Below, one piece after another: positions 8,220-12,710 of a stretch of DNA of 12,710 bases (positions are counted from its first letter, which is position 1; each line of letters starts with the position of its first letter). The notes beneath the pieces are model-generated. The model was given only the letters and a program-made list of their open reading frames with translations. It did not search any database and had not been told where the DNA came from. The stretch covers positions 1-12,710 of the forward strand of contig CAZJFS010000132.1 of the NCBI GenBank assembly GCA_964545075.1, given 5' to 3'. The DNA is from DAOPXV01 sp035352535 (GTDB taxonomy: Bacteria; Muiribacteriota; UBA9980). Made by a program: the position numbers and the translations under genes.

Positions 8220-9617
8220 ATGGCTTATAAACTAATGTTCGTATCGCTCGGATGCGCTAAAAACCTTGTAGATTCAGAGAAAATGCTTGAGGTGCTCGCC
8301 GACTACGGCTTCTCATTCACCGATAATCCGGCGGAAGCCGATGCCGCGATAATCAACACATGCTGCTTTATCGACGAGGCCAAAACCGAGTCTATTGGCA
8401 ACATACTCGATATAGCTCAATACAAGGACCCGAAAAAGGGCCATTTGAAAGCATTGATCGTAGCGGGATGCCTTTCTGAAAGATACAAGGAAAGCCTGTA
8501 TGACGAACTTGCCGAGGTAGACGCGGTCGTCGGGCTCGCCAACGTTCAGGATATAGCCTCGGTCGTCCTCTGGGTCTTAAAGGGAAACAGCAAACTGATG
8601 ATAGGCGATATTCCCATGGTGCGCATCGGAAAGCCCAAGGTGTTCATATCCGCCGAAAACTATATGGAAAATAATCTCGACGTTAGGCGCTCCCGCATAT
8701 CGCTCACTCCGCCTTTCTGGTCATATCTTAAAATTGCGGAAGGCTGCAACAACCCCTGTTCCTTCTGCGTCATCCCGCAAATACGCGGAAAGTTTAAAAG
8801 CGTGCCGATGGACGTGCTCGTCGCGAAAGCAAAAAGGCTCGCAGCGGACGGCGTCAGGGAACTCAACATAATAGCTCAGGACACCAGCAATTACGGCCGG
8901 GATCTTTATGGAAAACCCGTGCTCCACACGCTGCTTGAAAAGTTAGCCGCAATAGACGAGCTGAAATGGATAAGGGTGCTATATACTTATCCTCTCCACG
9001 TCACCGACGAACTTATAGAGGTCATCGCCAACAACCCGAAGATCTGCAAATATATAGACGTCCCTCTCCAGCATATTTCCGACGGCGTTCTCAAGGCGAT
9101 GCGCAGAGGTATCGATAGGGCCGGCACCGAGAAATTCGTGGAAAAGCTCCGCGAAAAAATCCCGGGGGTATGCATACGCTCATCCTTCATAATCGGTCAT
9201 CCGGGCGAAAAGCCTGAAGACCTTAACGACCTGGCGGAATTTTTACACAAGTATAAACTCGATAAAGTAGGATTTTTCAGATATTCCAACGAGGAAGGAA
9301 CGGCTTCCGCTGAATTTTCTGATCAGGTGCCGGAAAAGGAGAAGGAAAAAAGGCTGAAAAAGATCGCGCGTGAATTCGACAAGATATTGAAGGAAACCGC
9401 TTCAGCTCTAATAGGTTCCGAGCTGGAAGTCATGATCGAGGATTATGACGATGAAAAAGACGTTCTTACGGCGAGAAGCTACAGGGAAGCACCGGAGGTT
9501 GACGGCTATATCAGCGTCATAAAGGTGAAGAACGCTAAATACGTCGCTCCGGGAACTTTTATGAAGGTGCGGATAACAAAGTTAAAACAGTATGATTTGA
9601 TTGCGGAGGCAATCTGA
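8220..9617 (+). CDS. rimO: Ribosomal protein S12 methylthiotransferase RimO
   Basis: RimO is a radical-SAM enzyme with two [4Fe-4S] clusters that adds a methylthio group to a conserved aspartate of ribosomal protein S12. The protein has 465 residues, normal for the family. The N-terminal methylthiotransferase domain carries its three cluster cysteines at 12 (in S-L-G-C-A-K-N), 48 (I-N-T-C) and 84 (V-A-G-C-L). The radical-SAM CX3CX2C motif is C176, C180 and C183. A C-terminal TRAM domain covers about 400-465. The S-L-G-C-A-K-N-L-V-D-S-E opening and the P-L-Q-H segment separate it from the tRNA enzyme MiaB. One oddity is Cys49 directly after ligand Cys48, where RimO proteins commonly have Gly. 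Its stop codon overlaps the pgsA start by one base. Confidence 0.96.
   Translation: MAYKLMFVSLGCAKNLVDSEKMLEVLADYGFSFTDNPAEADAAIINTCCFIDEAKTESIGNILDIAQYKDPKKGHLKALIVAGCLSERYKESLYDELAEVDAVVGLANVQDIASVVLWVLKGNSKLMIGDIPMVRIGKPKVFISAENYMENNLDVRRSRISLTPPFWSYLKIAEGCNNPCSFCVIPQIRGKFKSVPMDVLVAKAKRLAADGVRELNIIAQDTSNYGRDLYGKPVLHTLLEKLAAIDELKWIRVLYTYPLHVTDELIEVIANNPKICKYIDVPLQHISDGVLKAMRRGIDRAGTEKFVEKLREKIPGVCIRSSFIIGHPGEKPEDLNDLAEFLHKYKLDKVGFFRYSNEEGTASAEFSDQVPEKEKEKRLKKIAREFDKILKETASALIGSELEVMIEDYDDEKDVLTARSYREAPEVDGYISVIKVKNAKYVAPGTFMKVRITKLKQYDLIAEAI
9605..9609 (+). promoter_or_regulatory. Ribosome binding site for pgsA
   Basis: GGAGG lies 7 bases before ATG 9617, within the last codons of rimO. 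It supports this start over the internal ATG at 9635, although the extra six residues precede the usual PgsA N-terminus. Confidence 0.7.
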
Positions 9618-10255
9618 TGCCAGTTTCATTCATAATGAGACTCAATGTAGCGAATAAGATATCCGTTTTCCGTATCGCCGTAATACCGGTGTTTATGGCT
9701 CTTTTCATATTCAAGCCGGACCCTTCGAGCGTAAACTATTACAGGATCGGGGCATGGTTCCTGTTTATCCTGGCGGCGATATCCGATCTGGTCGACGGAT
9801 ATTACGCCAGAAATTTTGAAAAGGTCACCAACTTCGGAAAGCTCATAGACCCCATAGCCGATAAAATGCTAGTAACCGCTGCTCTTCTGTGCCTCGTTGA
9901 AGATGGGAAGGTCGCATCATGGGTGGCTTTTCTGATAATCGGAAGGGACACCGCGATATCCGGACTTCGCATCATAGCGGCCGCCCGCGGTCATATAATC
10001 GATGCTTCGCCCATGGGAAAATGGAAAACGGTGCTGCAACTGACCGCCATAATAACATGTCTTACTTTTTATTCGTTCGACGAGCTTTTAAAAATCGCTG
10101 GCATCGCGAAAACGTTAAGCGGAAGTGCTTTATTAAATCTTTATAAGTATTATGGGAACCACATAGTGGATGCGCTGATGTATGCTTCCGCTTTTATCGC
10201 GCTCGTCTCCGGGTACGATTATTTCAAAAAAAACAAGAGCGTAATAAAAGATTAA
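9617..10255 (+). CDS. pgsA: CDP-diacylglycerol-glycerol-3-phosphate phosphatidyltransferase
   Basis: PgsA makes phosphatidylglycerol-phosphate from CDP-diacylglycerol and glycerol-3-phosphate, the committed step to phosphatidylglycerol and cardiolipin, in the inner membrane. The 212-residue protein has the complete CDP-alcohol phosphotransferase motif D-G-x2-A-R-x8-G-x3-D-x3-D. Its aspartates are at 57, 60, 78 and 82, which bind divalent metal and carry catalysis in this family. Hydrophobic stretches near 15-32, 44-57, 84-112, 130-145 and 180-200 fit a multi-pass membrane protein. The N-terminus N-V-A-N-K-I-S-V-F-R-I (residues 10-20) matches the usual PgsA opening. It begins in the stop codon of rimO and is followed after 3 bases by pncC, so translational coupling is likely. 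The pgsA-cinA-recA order supports PgsA over other CDP-alcohol transferases. Confidence 0.93.
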   Translation: MPVSFIMRLNVANKISVFRIAVIPVFMALFIFKPDPSSVNYYRIGAWFLFILAAISDLVDGYYARNFEKVTNFGKLIDPIADKMLVTAALLCLVEDGKVASWVAFLIIGRDTAISGLRIIAAARGHIIDASPMGKWKTVLQLTAIITCLTFYSFDELLKIAGIAKTLSGSALLNLYKYYGNHIVDALMYASAFIALVSGYDYFKKNKSVIKD

Positions 10256-10258
10256 AAA

Positions 10259-10765
10259 ATGAATTATATATTAACTCGACTCGTAAAAAAAATATTCGAC
10301 TGCTTGAAAAAAAAATCAGACGACGCCGGCCGCGATATCAGGATTTCAACCTCTGAAAGTTGCACCGGAGGGCTTCTCGGGGCATATCTCACGGCTGTTC
10401 CCGGAAGCTCTCGCCATTACATAGGCGGCGCGATCGTTTATGATAATTTCCTGAAAACGAGATTTTCGGGAGTCCGTGAAGAAACGCTGAAAAATCACGG
10501 CGCCGTCTCGGGAGAAACGGTCGTAGAAATGGCCAAAGGCATTTCGGATAACGCAGCCGCCGATATTTCCATAGCCATATCAGGCGTGGCGGGCCCATCC
10601 GGAGGCACGACCGAAAAACCCGTTGGAACTGTTTTTTTCGGATTCCATTCGCGGAACGGAAGTTTTTTTGAAAAACGTTATTTCAGGGGCGGAAGAGATG
10701 AGGTACGTTTAAAATCAGTCAAGTTCGCTTTGAAAAAATTACTCGATATCATAACTGAATTTTGA
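10259..10765 (+). CDS. pncC: Nicotinamide-nucleotide amidase (stand-alone CinA C-terminal domain)
   Basis: This family deamidates nicotinamide mononucleotide to nicotinic acid mononucleotide in the pyridine-nucleotide salvage cycle. The 168-residue protein is a single CinA-C/PncC domain. Visible motifs are E-S-C-T-G-G-L-L at 33-40, with Ser34 the likely nucleophile, conserved Tyr61 and Lys66, H-G-A-V-S at 80-84, and G-V-A-G-P-S-G-G with E-K-P-V-G-T at 109-124. The late G-D-R-x-x-V-R signature is varied here to G-G-R-D-E-V-R. The N-terminal ADP-ribose pyrophosphatase-like domain found in full CinA is absent and there is no room for it, since the gene starts 3 bases after pgsA. No clear ribosome site precedes the ATG, so it probably depends on coupling to pgsA. 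Family assignment is firm; the amidase reaction is by homology. Confidence 0.92.
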   Translation: MNYILTRLVKKIFDCLKKKSDDAGRDIRISTSESCTGGLLGAYLTAVPGSSRHYIGGAIVYDNFLKTRFSGVREETLKNHGAVSGETVVEMAKGISDNAAADISIAISGVAGPSGGTTEKPVGTVFFGFHSRNGSFFEKRYFRGGRDEVRLKSVKFALKKLLDIITEF

Positions 10766-10783
10766 AACTTAAATAAAAATAAT

Positions 10784-10790
10784 AGAGGTG
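10784..10790 (+). promoter_or_regulatory. Ribosome binding site deciding the recA start
   Basis: AGAGGTG lies 6 bases before ATG 10797. The upstream in-frame GTG at 10788 is part of this site and so is an unlikely start. Confidence 0.7.
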
Positions 10791-10796
10791 TACGAA

Positions 10797-11903
10797 ATGG
10801 CAAGTATCGATTTAAACAAAAACATGACAAAGGATAAGATGCTCGAATCGGCTATAGCTTCAATTCAGAAAAGTTACGGCAAAGGTTCGATAATGAAACT
10901 CGGCGATTCCATGATAAGCACGGTCCCGGCGGAATGCATATCCACCGGATCGCTTTCGCTTGACGCCGCGACCGGCATCGGCGGAGTTCCGAGAGGCAGA
11001 ATAATAGAGATCTATGGGCCTGAATCTTCAGGAAAAACGACACTGGCCTTTCATATAATCGCCAATGTCCAGAAAAATGGCGGCATAGCTGCTTTCGTTG
11101 ACGTGGAACACGCCATGGACCCCAAATATATAACTGCTCTCGGCGTAAAGATCGACGATCTTTACGTTTCACAGCCGGATGCCGGCGAAGAAGCCCTCGA
11201 TATAGTTGAAACTCTCGTAAAAACATGCGCCGTTGACGTAGTAGTACTCGACTCGGTCGCGGCTCTCGTCACCAAGGCCGAACTTGACGGCGCGATAGGC
11301 GATGCTCATGTCGGACAACAGGCAAGGCTTATGAGTCAGGCGCTTCGCAAGATCACCGCTCTTGCGTCGAAATCCAAAACCACGGTCGTATTCATCAACC
11401 AGCTCCGCGACAAAATAGGTAATTCATACGGCCCGTCGGAAACGACGACCGGCGGAAGGGCTCTCAAATTCTTCGCTTCGCTCCGCCTGGACATAAGGCG
11501 CACCGAATCCATCAAGATAGGAGACGCAACCGTTGGAAATTCAGTAAAAGTGAAGGTCGCTAAAAACAAAATGGCCCCACCTTTTCAGGTAGCCGAATTT
11601 GACATAATATACGGCGAAGGCATTTCGCACGAACTCGAGCTTTTAATGCTCGGCGAAAAAAACAAACTCGTCGAAAAATCCGGCTCGTGGTATTCATACA
11701 AAGGCGAGAAGATAGGCCAGGGTTCAGATAACGCCCGTAAATTCATAAAGGAAAACCCCGCAATCGCCAAAGAGATCGAAGACGCACTTCTGGCTAAGCT
11801 GCTTCCGAACAGGCTGCCCGCCGCAAAGCCTGAAAAAAGCAAAGCCAAGCAGGAAGAAACCGCCACGGCTCCAGCAAAAAAAGGGAAAAAGCTGGAGGCT
11901 TAA
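10797..11903 (+). CDS. recA: Recombinase RecA
   Basis: RecA polymerises on single-stranded DNA with ATP, drives strand exchange in homologous recombination and promotes LexA self-cleavage. The 368-residue protein has Walker A G-P-E-S-S-G-K-T at 74-81, Walker B V-V-V-L-D at 148-152, DNA-binding loop L1 near 160-173 and loop L2 near 203-220 ending E-T-T-T-G-G. The core then continues through L-D-I-R-R and G-E-G-I to the S-Y-K-G-E-K-I-G-Q-G region. Loop L2 reads I-G-N-S-Y-G-P-S before E-T-T-T-G-G, unlike the common V-M-F-G-N-P form. The C-terminal tail, about 30 residues, is rich in Lys and Ala rather than acidic as in E. coli. The 31-base gap before the gene holds no recognisable LexA box. A hairpin follows the stop codon. 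Confidence 0.98.
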   Translation: MASIDLNKNMTKDKMLESAIASIQKSYGKGSIMKLGDSMISTVPAECISTGSLSLDAATGIGGVPRGRIIEIYGPESSGKTTLAFHIIANVQKNGGIAAFVDVEHAMDPKYITALGVKIDDLYVSQPDAGEEALDIVETLVKTCAVDVVVLDSVAALVTKAELDGAIGDAHVGQQARLMSQALRKITALASKSKTTVVFINQLRDKIGNSYGPSETTTGGRALKFFASLRLDIRRTESIKIGDATVGNSVKVKVAKNKMAPPFQVAEFDIIYGEGISHELELLMLGEKNKLVEKSGSWYSYKGEKIGQGSDNARKFIKENPAIAKEIEDALLAKLLPNRLPAAKPEKSKAKQEETATAPAKKGKKLEA

Positions 11904-11909
11904 ACGACG

Positions 11910-11941
11910 TTTTAAGAGCCGGGCGAAAGCCCGGAATAAAA
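11910..11941. other. GNRA-capped hairpin between recA and the next gene
   Basis: CCGGGC (11919-11924), a GAAA tetraloop and GCCCGG (11929-11934) form a perfect six-pair stem. An outer TTTTA (11910-11914) can pair with TAAAA (11937-11941) across a 4x2 internal loop. No T-run follows on the + strand (the flank is A-rich), and the minus-strand flank is only weakly T-rich, so it is not a standard intrinsic terminator. It ends 4 bases before the next start codon and could cover that gene's ribosome entry site or protect the recA mRNA end. Confidence 0.65.
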
Positions 11942-11945
11942 AAGT

Positions 11946-12704
11946 GTGGTGATTCAACTGAAGATCTGCTCTCAAGATTGTTTAATACTAATAGTAGGCC
12001 TGTCGCTTATATTGAACGTATTCATGATCCTTTTTTATCTGAAGATGAAAAAAACCATGGGAGCGTTCAATAATTCTCACTATCTTTTAGACGAATTCCA
12101 GGATCTTTCAAAGAATTGTTCGAAACTAAACGAAGAATTTGAAAAGGTGGCCATGATAAGGATATCGGAACTCGAAGACAAAATATCGAAGCTCGATAGC
12201 TTGACCAGGGTCGCTGACGAAAAAATAATGCAGCTTCTTGAAATACAGAAGGGGCTTGAAAGCACGCTCGGTCATTTGAACCGGGACATCAAGAACGGAA
12301 CTCCGGCGTTGAACGAAACGGATATTATTACGCGCGTAAGGCTGAATATAAAACCCGACCTTTCGAATGTTGAAAGCCGCATGCTCCAGAGAATGCGCGA
12401 TGAAATAAACCGCGTATATGAGGAACTTCGCTCAAAAATAGAGAACATAAAAATATCGGCCGAACCCGTTCCCAAACCCGTAATGACGGAAGCATCCTTT
12501 ATGAAGCCGCTTGAAATGCCAATGGAACAAAAAACCAAGTACATAACGCCGCCCGACGGCCTCGACCAGAAGTACGCGGAAATTTACAAAATGGCCTTTG
12601 AAGACGGCCTTGACGCTTCGGAAATATCCAAAATCAAGCAAATGGATAAAAGAACGGTCCATCTCATCATCAACCTTCTCGACAAAAAACGAAAAGCTCA
12701 ATAA
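11946..12704 (+). CDS. Membrane-anchored coiled-coil protein with HTH-like C-terminus
   Basis: I do not recognise a characterised gene. The 252-residue product has one N-terminal membrane helix at about residues 12-32, followed by K-M-K-K, which predicts a cytoplasmic body. A long charged, heptad-like helical region runs from about 45 to 165, then a Pro-rich linker near 170-205. A C-terminal helix-turn-helix-like segment covers about 210-246, with the pattern I-Y-x-M-A-x-x-G-L-D-A-S-E-I then a second helix ending I-I-N-L-L. This layout resembles SwrB/DUF6115-type proteins of Gram-positive bacteria, a tentative link. It sits where rny often follows recA, but the KH and HD domains of RNase Y are absent. 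Start is uncertain: GTG 11946 or GTG 11949; both keep the membrane helix, and later starts would remove it. No clear ribosome site is seen. Confidence 0.75.
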   Translation: MVIQLKICSQDCLILIVGLSLILNVFMILFYLKMKKTMGAFNNSHYLLDEFQDLSKNCSKLNEEFEKVAMIRISELEDKISKLDSLTRVADEKIMQLLEIQKGLESTLGHLNRDIKNGTPALNETDIITRVRLNIKPDLSNVESRMLQRMRDEINRVYEELRSKIENIKISAEPVPKPVMTEASFMKPLEMPMEQKTKYITPPDGLDQKYAEIYKMAFEDGLDASEISKIKQMDKRTVHLIINLLDKKRKAQ

Positions 12705-12710
12705 GACGGA

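Noticed and set aside
10730..10785. Promoter for recA from TTGAAA at 10730 or 10762
   Set aside because: Neither has a good -10 at 16-18 bases: the nearest candidates are at 11-15 bases and poor matches.
11910..11944. Intrinsic terminator after recA
   Set aside because: The stem is followed by an A-rich, not T-rich, stretch on the + strand, so it lacks the required U-tract. It was kept only as a hairpin.
11946..12704. RNase Y (rny)
   Set aside because: Position after recA and the TM plus coiled-coil start fit, but the protein is only 252 residues and has no KH GxxG motif or HD motif.

Overview
The window is bacterial chromosome carrying eight genes, all on the + strand and almost without gaps. 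From left to right they are: a very long protein made only of tetratricopeptide repeats (TPRs), cut by the left edge; a second giant TPR protein; a YajQ-family protein; RimO; PgsA; a stand-alone PncC/CinA-C amidase; RecA; and a small membrane-anchored coiled-coil protein with a helix-turn-helix-like tail. Gaps run from an 11-base overlap to about 42 bases. No convincing promoter or U-tract terminator is visible, so the sequence fits one long transcription unit, or several with hidden internal promoters, that starts upstream of the window.

The right half (about 7.7-12.7 kb) is conserved housekeeping. It covers ribosomal protein S12 modification (RimO), phosphatidylglycerol synthesis (PgsA), nicotinamide-nucleotide salvage (PncC) and recombination/repair (RecA). 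The order pgsA-cinA-recA is familiar from Bacillota and related lineages, where the RNase Y gene often follows. Here only the amidase half of CinA is present, and the downstream slot holds a different TM + coiled-coil protein. The left 60% is unusual: two adjacent genes encode more than 2,550 residues of almost pure TPR, at least 37 repeats in the first and about 35 in the second, with no catalytic domain, signal peptide or membrane segment that I can see.

The organism cannot be named from this window. The YajQ and RimO sequences and the gene order look Bacillota-like or like a deep-branching candidate phylum, but this is inference. Both TPR genes and recA use the ATA isoleucine codon freely, which suggests the giant genes are resident rather than recently acquired. 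No tRNA, rRNA, CRISPR array, insertion sequence or phage gene was seen, and no stretch over 300 bases lacks a gene.

The best candidates for something undescribed are the giant TPR pair joined to the yajQ-rimO-pgsA-pncC-recA cluster, the ordered zoning of one inner-groove residue along the first TPR array, and the hairpin-led membrane protein after recA. What the TPR pair binds cannot be told from sequence alone.
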